DNA from: Candidatus Methanomethylophilaceae archaeon
GTDB taxonomy: Archaea > Thermoplasmatota > Thermoplasmata > Methanomassiliicoccales > Methanomethylophilaceae
Length of the DNA stretch: 10,055 bases
Direction: 5' to 3'
NCBI GenBank assembly: GCA_017395275.1
Contig: JAFPVN010000137.1
Location: forward strand, 1-10,055
Positions 1 through 6,996 of this stretch are shown here, in pieces. The notes beneath the pieces are model-generated. The model did not search any database and was not told the origin of the DNA. It saw only the letters and a program-made list of their open reading frames with translations. Made by a program: the position numbers and the translations under genes. The stretch's first letter is position 1. Each line of letters starts with the position of its first letter.

Positions 1-18
1 GTAACGGTACTTAATAAC

Positions 19-27
19 ATTATATAG
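19..27. promoter_or_regulatory. TATA-like element in gene-free left edge
   Basis: Bases 1-93 contain no gene that I can support. The only notable signal is the AT-rich CATTATATA near position 20, which resembles an archaeal box A on either strand. Read on the minus strand it could drive a gene lying left of the window. Read on the plus strand it would fire towards the 3' end of the tRNA, which makes less sense. A small odd palindrome, GGAAC-C-GTTCC, sits at 54-64. The stretch is otherwise featureless. Confidence 0.25.
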
Positions 28-93
28 AAAACAGGGACGGACCTGCGAGATACGGAACCGTTCCTTCATAATTCGAAAAGACGAGAATGCTTA

Positions 94-168
94 TGGTGCG
101 GATGCCGGGATTCGAACCCGGGTTATAGCCTTGGGAAGGCCAAGTGATAACCACTACACTACATCCGC
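94..168 (-). tRNA. tRNA-Gly (anticodon CCC), CCA encoded
   Basis: The minus strand folds into a complete cloverleaf. The acceptor GCGGATG pairs perfectly with CATCCGC. The D-arm has stem GTG/CAC and an AGTGGTTA loop. The anticodon stem TGGCC/GGCTA closes the loop TTCCCAA, so the anticodon is CCC, reading the glycine codon GGG. The T-arm CCGGG-TTCGAAT-CCCGG is perfect. The discriminator base is A, followed by an encoded CCA at 94-96. There is no intron. A short T-run (CTTTTC on the minus strand, about 20 bases past the CCA) may end transcription. The gene is divergent from the helicase gene to its right. Confidence 0.96.
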
Positions 169-194
169 GTGCGCACCGATATCCTCCACCACCC

Positions 195-202
195 TAATAA
201 AA
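195..202 (-). promoter_or_regulatory. Putative box A (TATA) of tRNA-Gly
   Basis: On the minus strand the sequence TTTTATTA is centred about 30 bases upstream of the first base of the mature tRNA. This is the spacing expected for an archaeal TBP-binding site. It is the only AT-rich octamer in an otherwise GC-rich stretch between 169 and 220. Confidence 0.5.
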
Positions 203-223
203 CATGCGGGCGCGCGCACCATA

Positions 224-233
224 CATATTTAAG
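224..233 (+). promoter_or_regulatory. Putative box A of the helicase gene
   Basis: CATATTTAAG resembles archaeal box A. A start site about 25 bases downstream would fall near 253-257. That gives a leader of about 45 bases containing the T-arm-like hairpin and a GGAG ribosome-binding site. Confidence 0.5.
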
Positions 234-264
234 GGATACACCTATACACGACCGAAGGAAAGGT

Positions 265-285
265 GTCTGAGTTCGAGTCTCAGGC
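265..285 (+). other. T-arm-like hairpin in the helicase 5' leader
   Basis: CTGAG and CTCAG form a perfect 5-bp stem around the 7-base loop TTCGAGT, which matches the tRNA T-loop consensus. One G-T wobble pair and one more G-C pair extend it to 7 bp. The seven bases that would be a 3' acceptor strand (GCAGGAG) follow directly, but no matching 5' strand (CTCCTGC), D-arm or anticodon arm exists upstream. It is therefore not a functional tRNA gene. It may be a relic of a tRNA 3' end, or a leader hairpin that affects translation of the helicase, whose GGAG sequence lies just after the stem. Confidence 0.45.
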
Positions 286-300
286 AGGAGTTTCATTATC

Positions 301-1722
301 ATGATAAGCAACTTCACCGACATCGGCGTCCCCGAGGACGTCGCAAAGGCCATGAACGACATGGGCTGGGAGACCCCCACGCCCATCCAGGAAGCCTCCA
401 TCAGGGAGGGAATCGAGGGCAGGGACATGTTCGCCCAGGCCCAGACCGGTACCGGTAAGACCGGTGCCTTCGGATCCATCATCCTCGGAAGGATCCCCGC
501 GGGACAGAAGCTCCCCACCGCCATCATCCTCCTCCCCACCAGGGAGCTGGCCCTCCAGGCCTACGAGGAGATGACCAAGCTCGCCAAGTACACCGGGCAC
601 GTCTGCGTCCCAGTCTACGGCGGAAAGGGCCACAAGGCGGACATCGAGGTCCAGATCGAGGACATCAAGAAGGGATGCGACATCATCGCGGGTACCCCCG
701 GAAGGGTCAGGGACCTCGTGACCAGACAGGCCCTCAACCTTTCGGACATCGACCTCCTCGTCCTCGACGAGGCGGACAGGATGCTGGACATGGGATTCAT
801 CGAGGACATCGACTTCATCCTCAAGCCCACCAAGAAGGACAAGCAGGTCCTGCTCTTCTCCGCCACCATGGCCGAGAACGTCAAGCAGCTCGCCTTCGAC
901 TACACCCGCGACGCCAAGGAGATCACCGTCTCCCAGGACGAGATCGTCCTTGACCTCACGAAACAGTACTACATCCCCGTCGGACGCAGGAACAAGACCT
1001 GGGCGCTGTGCCGTATCCTCGACATAGACAAGCCCAAGGCCATCATCTTCTGTCAGACCATCAAGATGGTCGACCTCCTCGAAGAGAGGCTGCTGAAGTA
1101 CAAGTACAAGGTGGAGGCAATCCACGGGGACCTGCCCCAGCAGAAGAGGGAGAGGGTCATCAGGGATCTGAAAGAGGACAGGATCGACGTCCTCATCGCC
1201 ACCGACGTCGCGGCGAGGGGTCTCGACATCGAGGACATCAGCTACGTGATCAACTACGACATGCCCGAGGATGTCGACACCTACATCCACAGGATCGGAA
1301 GGACCGGACGCGCAGGCAAGGAGGGTAAGGCCGTATCCTTCGTCACGTCCGAGGAGGAGCACCTCGTCACCGAGTTCCAGAGGAGGACCGACATGCTTAT
1401 CGAGAAGCTGGAGGTCCCCGAGGAGGAAGGGATGAAGGACACCGTCAAAAAGGTCATCGACTACGACCAGATCTCCGACCCCTTCGGAATGGTCAGGTTC
1501 GAGATCAACCTCGGAAAGAACGACGGTTACGGCAAGGTCTCCCTCGCCGACTTCATCATCCGCAACGGAAGGGTCAGGGACGCCGCCATCGGAAAGATCC
1601 AGATCGGAACCGATTCCTCCGTCGTAGAGGTCCACAGGGACTTCGCCAACAGGATGACCATGGACATGCCCAAGTGCAAGCACAAGGGCAAGCACATCCA
1701 GGTCAAGGTCATCCAGGAATGA
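301..1722 (+). CDS. DEAD-box ATP-dependent RNA helicase with DbpA-type RNA-binding C-terminus
   Basis: This 473-residue protein is predicted to use ATP to unwind or remodel RNA in the cytoplasm. All core motifs are visible: Q motif (GWETPTPIQ, 22-30), Walker A AQTGTGKT (47-54), PTREL (79-83), TPGR (132-135), DEAD (156-159), SAT (187-189), ATDVAARGLDI (300-310) and HRIGRTGR (330-337). Residues from about 394 to the end, with FEINLGKNDGYGKVSLADFI, IGKI and a final KGKHIQV strand, resemble the DbpA RNA-binding domain. In bacterial DbpA and CsdA/DeaD this domain directs the helicase to structured RNA, in DbpA to 23S rRNA. A role in ribosome assembly or cold adaptation is my inference. The ATG at 301 follows GGAG (287-290) by 10 bases. 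The gene is monocistronic with hairpins after the stop. It contains no TTA, CTA or TCA codon, which explains an even longer spurious antisense frame. Confidence 0.95.
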   Translation: MISNFTDIGVPEDVAKAMNDMGWETPTPIQEASIREGIEGRDMFAQAQTGTGKTGAFGSIILGRIPAGQKLPTAIILLPTRELALQAYEEMTKLAKYTGHVCVPVYGGKGHKADIEVQIEDIKKGCDIIAGTPGRVRDLVTRQALNLSDIDLLVLDEADRMLDMGFIEDIDFILKPTKKDKQVLLFSATMAENVKQLAFDYTRDAKEITVSQDEIVLDLTKQYYIPVGRRNKTWALCRILDIDKPKAIIFCQTIKMVDLLEERLLKYKYKVEAIHGDLPQQKRERVIRDLKEDRIDVLIATDVAARGLDIEDISYVINYDMPEDVDTYIHRIGRTGRAGKEGKAVSFVTSEEEHLVTEFQRRTDMLIEKLEVPEEEGMKDTVKKVIDYDQISDPFGMVRFEINLGKNDGYGKVSLADFIIRNGRVRDAAIGKIQIGTDSSVVEVHRDFANRMTMDMPKCKHKGKHIQVKVIQE

Positions 1723-1727
1723 ACCTT

Positions 1728-1780
1728 CCGGCGGGGACACCCGCCGGCCAAGGCCCGGACGATACGCTTGAACCGGGCCT
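1728..1780 (+). terminator. Two tandem hairpins after the helicase gene
   Basis: The first hairpin is CCGGCGGG-GACA-CCCGCCGG (1728-1747), a perfect 8-bp stem starting 6 bases after the stop codon. The second pairs AGGCCCGG (1751-1758) with CCGGGCCT (1773-1780) around a 14-base loop. A T-rich run (1787-1793) follows, but it also serves as the box A of the next gene, so terminator and promoter are packed together. That these hairpins terminate transcription is inferred from position and structure. Confidence 0.5.
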
Positions 1781-1784
1781 CGAC

Positions 1785-1795
1785 ATATTTTTTAA
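1785..1795 (+). promoter_or_regulatory. Putative box A of the prephenate dehydratase-like gene; leaderless transcript
   Basis: ATATTTTTTAA is centred about 27 bases before the ATG at 1817, so transcription should begin at or within a few bases of the start codon. No Shine-Dalgarno sequence is visible between them. Both facts point to a leaderless mRNA, which is common in archaea. Confidence 0.55.
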
Positions 1796-1816
1796 CAACC
1801 TCCCGATGTCTGGCAC

Positions 1817-2383
1817 ATGGTCAGAGCAAGGATAGGTTACATGGGGATTCCGTTCTCCAACAGCGCAGCCGTCGCGAAGGAGTTCGCCGACAGGATGCAC
1901 ATCCCCGATCCGGAATACGTCCCGCTCATGACCGCCGAGGGCACCATGCGCGCCCTCTGCGACGGTTCGATCGACTACGGCGTGCTGGCGGTGGAGAACC
2001 GCATAGCCGGGAAGGTGGCGGAGACCGAGGACGCCCTGAAGCTGAGGGACGTGGAGTTCCTCGACTGGACGTGGCTTCCCATCCACCACTGCGTCTTCGT
2101 GAGGCACGAGGGGGATGAGATCAAAAGGATCGTGTCGCACATCCAGGCCCTGCTTCAGTCCACCCGTACGCTCACCAGGCTGTATCCCTTCGCCGTGTTC
2201 GCAGAATGCGAGGACACCGCCTACGCCGCGGAGATGCTCGCCAAAGGAGAACTTCCGGAGGGTTCCGCCGCATTGTGCCGCAGGGATGCGGGGGAGCATT
2301 ACGGACTCTTCCTCGCGAACGAGAACGTCGAGGATCAGAAGGAGAATATGACGCGCTTCGCGTTCGTGAAGCTCAGAAACTGA
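1817..2383 (+). CDS. pheA: Prephenate dehydratase-like protein without an ACT domain
   Basis: The 188 residues cover a single prephenate dehydratase domain. That enzyme converts prephenate to phenylpyruvate in phenylalanine synthesis. Visible family features are an N-terminal IGYMGIPFSNSAA, AVEN followed by GKVAET (58-70), SHIQALLQ (107-114), an Ala-rich stretch leading to EHYGL (160-164), and NMTRF (177-181), which holds the Thr-Arg-Phe motif tied to catalysis. Two points are odd. The usual IENSxxGSV motif reads VENRIAGKV. There is also no C-terminal ACT domain, whereas typical archaeal and bacterial enzymes are about 270-280 residues with a phenylalanine-binding ACT domain. It could be a feedback-insensitive dehydratase or a relative with another substrate. 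The ATG at 1817 is chosen because of the upstream box A. No other aromatic pathway gene is nearby. Confidence 0.75.
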   Translation: MVRARIGYMGIPFSNSAAVAKEFADRMHIPDPEYVPLMTAEGTMRALCDGSIDYGVLAVENRIAGKVAETEDALKLRDVEFLDWTWLPIHHCVFVRHEGDEIKRIVSHIQALLQSTRTLTRLYPFAVFAECEDTAYAAEMLAKGELPEGSAALCRRDAGEHYGLFLANENVEDQKENMTRFAFVKLRN

Positions 2384-2392
2384 ACGAAAGGA

Positions 2393-4189
2393 TCATTCCT
2401 TCCCTTCGTCCCCGGTCCCCTGCTCCGCCCTATCTTCTGCATCTGGCTCTTTTGCCGCAGCGGCCTCCGCCTCCAGTTTGGCGGCCCTGTCGACCTTCCT
2501 GAACTTGAGGTACTGTATGAGCATCATCAGCATCAGCGCAACCAACAGCACGACCACGTGCAGGAGGCTGCTTATGCCGTTGGGCACGACTATGACAATG
2601 ACGATGGTGATGCCGGCACCGATCAGCAGCGTGCTGAAGTACTCGTAGACCCTGGGCTCGCTGACGTACTGCCCGTTCCTCTTGAGGTGCTCCCTTCCGC
2701 TCTCTATGAAGTAGGCGATGATGCGCATGAACTTGGCGAATCTCCTGCAGGGTTCCAGCAGGACGATGATGTTCACGAACAGGATCACGATCCTCCAGAA
2801 GAACTCGTCCATCCCGTAGTTGTTGGTGAGCCATGCGCTGAGCGGGTCGTAGAGCAGGAAGAATGCAACCTCTATCAGGGCGATGAGCCCGAGGAGGAAG
2901 GCCGAGTTGGTCAGTCCCTTGGAGAAGTTCTCCTTGGACCTGTAAGATGCGACCGCAAGACCGTGGTACAGCAGATCCCTCTGCTTGGTCAGGAATCCGG
3001 TAACCCTGCCGATGGGGCGCGGACAATGGCCCACCACCGCCGTGTACGTGCGCTCGGAGGTCCTGACGAGAACTGAGAGCATCACCATGGACACGATGGC
3101 GGCACCGATCACGGACGAATAGAAGGACTGGTCGAACACGTGATAGTCCAGCGCCTGCTTCGAGATGATGAACGCGAACTCGCCCATGGTGCACATGGAC
3201 ATGGCGGAGATCCATCCGCTGCGGGAGTCCCCGTTGGCCACCCAGTATCCGATGTTCACCGCGACGAACATGCACAGCGCGAATATTCCGTAGAACAGCA
3301 GGATCGTGGGGATGTTATCGCCGAGGCTCTCGACGGATACCTCCATCCCCACGGATATGAAGAACATGGCCATGAAGAGCGTCTTCAGCGGTTCCACGAA
3401 ATGCTCCACCACATGCTTCGGACGCGACATGCCCACCATCACTCCGGTGAGGAAGGCACCGATCGCGACCGAGAGACCGATTGTGTTGGCGAGGAGAGCG
3501 AAGACGAACAGCAGGCCCATGCACATGAGCGAGATGAGCTCGTCGTTGCTGCGCTCATAGACCCAGTCTATGATGCGCGGCACGATCTTCAGTCCCAATG
3601 TGAAGCACAGCACCATGAAGACCACAATACTTATGATCAGGACTATCAGGGCATCCGTGCTCATCTCCTCGCCCTTCATCATAGGCGTGAGCACCGAGAT
3701 CATTATGACCTGGCTGATGTCCTCGATGACCATCACGAGGATCAGGATGTCCATCTTCCCCTGGTCGAGGACGTTGTTGGCCTTCAGAACGGCGAGGACG
3801 ACAGCGGTGCTCGCTCCCGACAGGATGGCACCGAACGTGATGGACTGGACGGTGCTGTATCCCAGGGCGGAACCCGCTATGATGCCCGCGAACAGCATGG
3901 CCGGGATCTGTATGATAGCTATCGATACCGCGAACTTCCCCTGCGTCTTCAGCTTGGCCAGATCGATCTCCATACCGATGGCGAACATCAGCATGATCAA
4001 ACCCAGGTTGGAGAATATGGACACGACGCCCTCGGTACCCTCCGGGAGGTCGATGTAGTTCGCGATGATTATGCCTGCGATGAGGAATCCTATGAGGGAA
4101 GGGAGCTTGATCTTACTCAGTAAGATGGATGTGAACGATGCCAGAACGATCAGCACCGCCATTATGGTGATGAGGGTCTCCTCTTCCAT
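2393..4189 (-). CDS. CPA2-family cation/proton antiporter with extra C-terminal membrane region
   Basis: This 598-residue integral membrane protein is predicted to exchange Na+ or K+ for protons. Residues 1-380 form the antiporter core: many hydrophobic segments, LPSLIGFLIAGIIIA (29-43), MLMFAIGMEIDL (66-77), the acidic pair E156-D157 in VMVIEDISQV, where CPA2 transporters carry their ion-binding residues, FFISVGMEV (276-284), and MGEFAFIISKQ (335-345). Unlike Kef proteins it has no NAD-binding (TrkA-N) or TrkA-C domain. Instead, residues about 425-560 contain roughly four more hydrophobic segments (425-447, 464-480, 519-536, 541-560), followed by a charged, Ala/Glu-rich tail (565-598). The ATG is preceded by GAGAGGT five bases away, with a 5-bp GC hairpin (4201-4213) abutting it. 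The gene converges on the pheA-like gene with only 9 bp between stops, and a weak hairpin (2388-2401) has its stop codon in the loop. The transported ion cannot be read from sequence. Confidence 0.88.
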   Translation of the reverse strand: MEEETLITIMAVLIVLASFTSILLSKIKLPSLIGFLIAGIIIANYIDLPEGTEGVVSIFSNLGLIMLMFAIGMEIDLAKLKTQGKFAVSIAIIQIPAMLFAGIIAGSALGYSTVQSITFGAILSGASTAVVLAVLKANNVLDQGKMDILILVMVIEDISQVIMISVLTPMMKGEEMSTDALIVLIISIVVFMVLCFTLGLKIVPRIIDWVYERSNDELISLMCMGLLFVFALLANTIGLSVAIGAFLTGVMVGMSRPKHVVEHFVEPLKTLFMAMFFISVGMEVSVESLGDNIPTILLFYGIFALCMFVAVNIGYWVANGDSRSGWISAMSMCTMGEFAFIISKQALDYHVFDQSFYSSVIGAAIVSMVMLSVLVRTSERTYTAVVGHCPRPIGRVTGFLTKQRDLLYHGLAVASYRSKENFSKGLTNSAFLLGLIALIEVAFFLLYDPLSAWLTNNYGMDEFFWRIVILFVNIIVLLEPCRRFAKFMRIIAYFIESGREHLKRNGQYVSEPRVYEYFSTLLIGAGITIVIVIVVPNGISSLLHVVVLLVALMLMMLIQYLKFRKVDRAAKLEAEAAAAKEPDAEDRAEQGTGDEGKE

Positions 4190-4234
4190 TTCCGACCTCT
4201 CGCCGGCCCGGCGATGCCGCGTAATCGTGTTGAC

Positions 4235-4244
4235 AATATTTTAG
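4235..4244 (-). promoter_or_regulatory. Putative box A of the antiporter gene
   Basis: The AT-rich block TAAAATATTG on the minus strand lies about 50 bases upstream of the antiporter ATG and would give a leader of about 25 bases. The match to consensus is mediocre. The valS terminator lies just upstream, which supports a separate promoter here. Confidence 0.35.
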
Positions 4245-4255
4245 TTATTTCATGG

Positions 4256-4303
4256 AAAAACCGTCCGCGCGGGCGGACGGAAGTACCGGGGGATGGCCCC
4301 CGG
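4256..4303 (-). terminator. valS terminator: two hairpins ending in a T-run
   Basis: Read on the minus strand after the valS stop, a 7-bp hairpin (4286-4303, stem CCGGGGG/CCCCCGG, loop of 4) is followed by an 8-bp hairpin (4261-4280, stem CCGTCCGC/GCGGACGG, loop of 4). TTTTT (4256-4260) comes directly after it. The second unit looks like a textbook intrinsic terminator and separates valS from the antiporter gene. Confidence 0.7.
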
Positions 4304-4307
4304 GGTT

Positions 4308-6917
4308 TCACTGCTCGATAAGTGCCAGTATGGTACCGATCTGAACGGTCTCCACGGCCTTACCGTCGAGCATGAGACGCTTCTCGGCCTCGAAGAACTC
4401 CGCACCGACGGAGACCTTCTCTCCGTCGACGGGGACCTCGACCGCACCGGACGCGAGCTGCTTCGCGACCTCTTCCAAAGGCATCGCCGCTACCGCGGAC
4501 ACTATGGCCTTGGCCTGTCCCTTGAAGGTCGGTCCGAGCTTGGCGTGCACCGGCTTGATGGCCACGACCTGCTCCTCGAGCTTGGCCTCGGGGACGATCC
4601 TGACCTCCCTGGCCTTGGTGGTCTCGACGATGTCGGTCTTGGACTGCTCCAGCGCCTTCGCGTCGGCCCCGACGAACTCGATCATCGCCAGTTCCCCGTT
4701 CAGGGGGACCTTGTTCTCGGACTTCCATGCGCGTATCGCTGCAAGGGCGTCCTTCAGGACCTCTCCGGCGGCCTCTGCGTCCTCGTCCACGAACATGGGC
4801 TCGGGCCAGGAGGTGAGGTGGATGCTCTTGCATCCGTCGATGGCCTTGAAGTGCTCCTGGTAGATGTCCTCGGTGATGTGGGGCTGGAAGGGCGCCAGCA
4901 TCTTGATTGCTCCGAGGAACACGTTGTACAGGGTGTACTTCGCTGCGTCGTCGTTCCTGGCCTTGACCATCTCCACGTAGTTGTCCGCGAAGTCGTGCCA
5001 TATGAACGATTCCACATCCCTCATGGCCTTGTCGAACTGGTAGACCTCGAAGCTGTCGGTGACGGCCTTGACGGTCTTGGAGAACTTGCTGATGATCCAC
5101 CTGTCGGCGGTCCTCAGGGAGTCGCATGTCTTGGGGACGTCCTTGAAGTACCTTCCGACGAACTGTCCGATGTTGAACACCTTGATGGAGAGCTTCTTCC
5201 CCCTGATGACGTCCTTCTCCCTGAAGGCGTGGTCGATACCGAGGGAACATGTGGCGGCGTAGTACCTCAGCGCATCCGCACCGTAGTTCTCGATGATCGG
5301 GATGGGGTCGATGACATTACCGATCGATGAGTGCATCGGGGTCCCGTCGGGGGCCATGATGAACCCGTGGATCATGATGTCGTTCCAGGGCCTGCAGTGC
5401 TCGATCTGCTCCGACCTCAGGATGGTGTAGAACGCCCAGGTCCTGATGATGTCGTGGGACTGGGGCCTCATGGACATGGGGAAGAGCTTCTTGTGGAGCT
5501 CGGGGTCCCTCTCCCAGAAGGTGTTGTACAATGCGGAACCCGAGGAATCCATCCACGTGTCGAAGACGTCGGTGCATCCGACGAGCTTGCCGCCGCACTC
5601 GGGGCACTTGTCCACAGGGGGCGCATCCTCGGTTGGGTCGCAGTAGCACATCTCCTCCGTGGCACACACTGCGTGTCCGCACTTCTCGCACTCCCATACG
5701 GGGACGGGGGTTGCGAATATGCGCTGCCTGCTCAGGACCCAGTCCCATGCCAGGGAGTTGGTCCAGTCCTGGAGCCTGATCTTCATGAACTCGGGGTACC
5801 AGTTGATCTCGTCCGCCCTCTTCAGGATCTGTTCCTTGAGGGAGGTGGTCTTCAGGAACCACTGGGGGACCTGCAGGAACTCGACGGGGGAGTGGCACCT
5901 CCAGCATATGGAGACGTTCTGCGGGTTGTCCTCCTGCTTGATCAGGATGCCCTGTGCCTTCAGGTCCTCGATGGCTGCCTCACGTGCTTCCAATACGGTC
6001 ATGCCAGCGTACTTACCTGCCAGTTCGGTCATCTTTCCGAACTCGTCTATTCCCTTCTCCATCTCAAGGTGGTACTTCATGACCCACTCGAGGTCGTCCT
6101 TGTCTCCGATGGTACAGATCATCACGTTGCCGGTACCATAGTCCATCTGGACCTTGGGGTCGGCGATGACCTTGACGTGCCTCCCGTACAGCGGGGTGAT
6201 GAGCTCCTTGCCGATGAGGTGCTGCTTGCTCTTGTCGTCGGGGTGGACCGCGACGCACTTGCATGTGCAAAGCAGTTCGGGCCTGGTGGTGGCGACCTCC
6301 ACGTACCCGTCCTCTCCGGCGATCATGAACTTGATGTAGTTGAGCTTGTTGACGTTCTCCCTGTACTCCACCTCCGCGTCGGCGAGGGCGGTCATACAGC
6401 TGGGGCACCAGTTGACCGGGAAGTTGGCCTTGTAGACCATGCCCTGCTTGAACAGCTTGGAGAACGCGATCTGCGTGGTCCTCCTGTAGTAGGGCGCGTC
6501 GGTCTGGTAGTAGATGCTGGGGTCCATGCTCTCCCCGAGCATCTCGTAGTGGTGCGTCATCTCGTCGATGAACCCGTTGGCGTACTCGGAGCAGAGTCTC
6601 CTGTACTCCTTCCTGGGGGTGTCGAGCTTGTTGATGCCGTGCTTCTTCTCCACCTTGACCTCGATCGGGGTACCGTTGACGTCGAAGCAGAGGGGGAAGA
6701 AGACGTTGTATCCCCTCATCCTCCTGTAACGGGCGGCGAAGTCGATGAGCGAGTATCCGGTGGCGTGTCCTAGATGGAGCGAACCGGATGTGTATCTGGG
6801 CGGATTGTCAATGCTGTAGACCTCCTTGTCGGACTTGGGGTCGAAGCGGTAGATCGCCTCCTCCCTCCACATGGTCTGCCAGCGTTTCTCGATGGAAGCA
6901 CAGTCGTATTGCGACAT
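4308..6917 (-). CDS. valS: Valyl-tRNA synthetase (archaeal type) with degenerate KMSKS motif
   Basis: This 869-residue class I enzyme charges tRNA-Val with valine. The HIGH motif is HLGH (48-51) within DNPPRYTSGSLHLGHA, followed by RYRRMRGYNVFFP. Zinc-type cysteines are at C171/C174, C338/C341, C410/C413 and C438/C441. The CP1 editing domain has ATTRPE (209-214), YGTGNVMICT and GDKDD (271-275), an archaeal arrangement. VFDTWMDSSGSAL (451-463) and RSHDI-like RPQSHDIIRTWAFY are typical of the ValRS/IleRS/LeuRS group, with valine specificity judged from overall resemblance. The KMSKS position reads GTPMHSSIGN (525-534), so both signature lysines are missing. The anticodon-binding region follows (about 600-720), then a C-terminal segment with an LGPTFK module. 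A GGGGAGG sequence lies close before the ATG. It has its own box A and a strong terminator. Only two codons of the TTA/CTA/TCA set occur, one in each catalytic signature. Confidence 0.93.
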   Translation of the reverse strand: MSQYDCASIEKRWQTMWREEAIYRFDPKSDKEVYSIDNPPRYTSGSLHLGHATGYSLIDFAARYRRMRGYNVFFPLCFDVNGTPIEVKVEKKHGINKLDTPRKEYRRLCSEYANGFIDEMTHHYEMLGESMDPSIYYQTDAPYYRRTTQIAFSKLFKQGMVYKANFPVNWCPSCMTALADAEVEYRENVNKLNYIKFMIAGEDGYVEVATTRPELLCTCKCVAVHPDDKSKQHLIGKELITPLYGRHVKVIADPKVQMDYGTGNVMICTIGDKDDLEWVMKYHLEMEKGIDEFGKMTELAGKYAGMTVLEAREAAIEDLKAQGILIKQEDNPQNVSICWRCHSPVEFLQVPQWFLKTTSLKEQILKRADEINWYPEFMKIRLQDWTNSLAWDWVLSRQRIFATPVPVWECEKCGHAVCATEEMCYCDPTEDAPPVDKCPECGGKLVGCTDVFDTWMDSSGSALYNTFWERDPELHKKLFPMSMRPQSHDIIRTWAFYTILRSEQIEHCRPWNDIMIHGFIMAPDGTPMHSSIGNVIDPIPIIENYGADALRYYAATCSLGIDHAFREKDVIRGKKLSIKVFNIGQFVGRYFKDVPKTCDSLRTADRWIISKFSKTVKAVTDSFEVYQFDKAMRDVESFIWHDFADNYVEMVKARNDDAAKYTLYNVFLGAIKMLAPFQPHITEDIYQEHFKAIDGCKSIHLTSWPEPMFVDEDAEAAGEVLKDALAAIRAWKSENKVPLNGELAMIEFVGADAKALEQSKTDIVETTKAREVRIVPEAKLEEQVVAIKPVHAKLGPTFKGQAKAIVSAVAAMPLEEVAKQLASGAVEVPVDGEKVSVGAEFFEAEKRLMLDGKAVETVQIGTILALIEQ

Positions 6918-6938
6918 GGCCTCCCCTATCTGTAAAGG

Positions 6939-6947
6939 ATAAAAATA
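6939..6947 (-). promoter_or_regulatory. Putative box A of valS
   Basis: TATTTTTAT on the minus strand is centred about 26 bases upstream of the valS ATG, so the leader should be very short or absent. A GGGGAGG sequence sits within that gap (6919-6925). If it is used, transcription must start slightly earlier than the spacing predicts. Confidence 0.5.
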
Positions 6948-6952
6948 ACTTT

Positions 6953-6978
6953 GCCTGGGCGCATGCGCGCGCTCAGGC
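6953..6978. repeat. 10-bp GC-rich inverted repeat upstream of valS
   Basis: The arms GCCTGGGCGC and GCGCTCAGGC pair over 10 bp with one G-T wobble around a 6-base loop. It lies directly behind the valS box A and after the larger hairpin that follows the CBS gene. It could be a second terminator stem for the CBS gene or a regulatory site for valS. No T-run is attached. Confidence 0.4.
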
Positions 6979-6996
6979 GCGGATCAAGGGTTTCGG

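Noticed and set aside
171..220. Repeat of GCGCACC at 171-177 and 214-220, with a GCGCGC run between tRNA and helicase
   Set aside because: It is short, GC-rich and probably chance; no link to a known site.
94..300. Possible integration site at the tRNA-Gly with the T-arm-like hairpin as a second attachment half
   Set aside because: The hairpin sequence does not match the tRNA-Gly T-arm (CTGAG stem against CCGGG), and no integrase or mobile gene is nearby.
280..1740. 486-residue antisense reading frame over the helicase gene
   Set aside because: It mirrors the sense codons exactly and exists because the helicase has no TTA, CTA or TCA codons. Its product is a low-complexity Asp/Leu/Gly/Val string without motifs, while the sense strand has all DEAD-box motifs.
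1709..2299. 196-residue minus-strand frame over the prephenate dehydratase-like gene
   Set aside because: The sense product has clear family motifs and a correctly spaced box A, and the antisense product has none.
3140..4123. 327-residue plus-strand frame over the antiporter, rich in His, Asp and Glu
   Set aside because: The composition is the expected complement of a hydrophobic membrane protein gene; no start signals are present.
4293..6773. Two long plus-strand frames (345 and 480 residues) over valS
   Set aside because: They are codon-aligned shadows of valS with Leu/Val/Asp/Gly-rich composition and no promoter or ribosome-binding site. They are interrupted only at the two rare valS codons.
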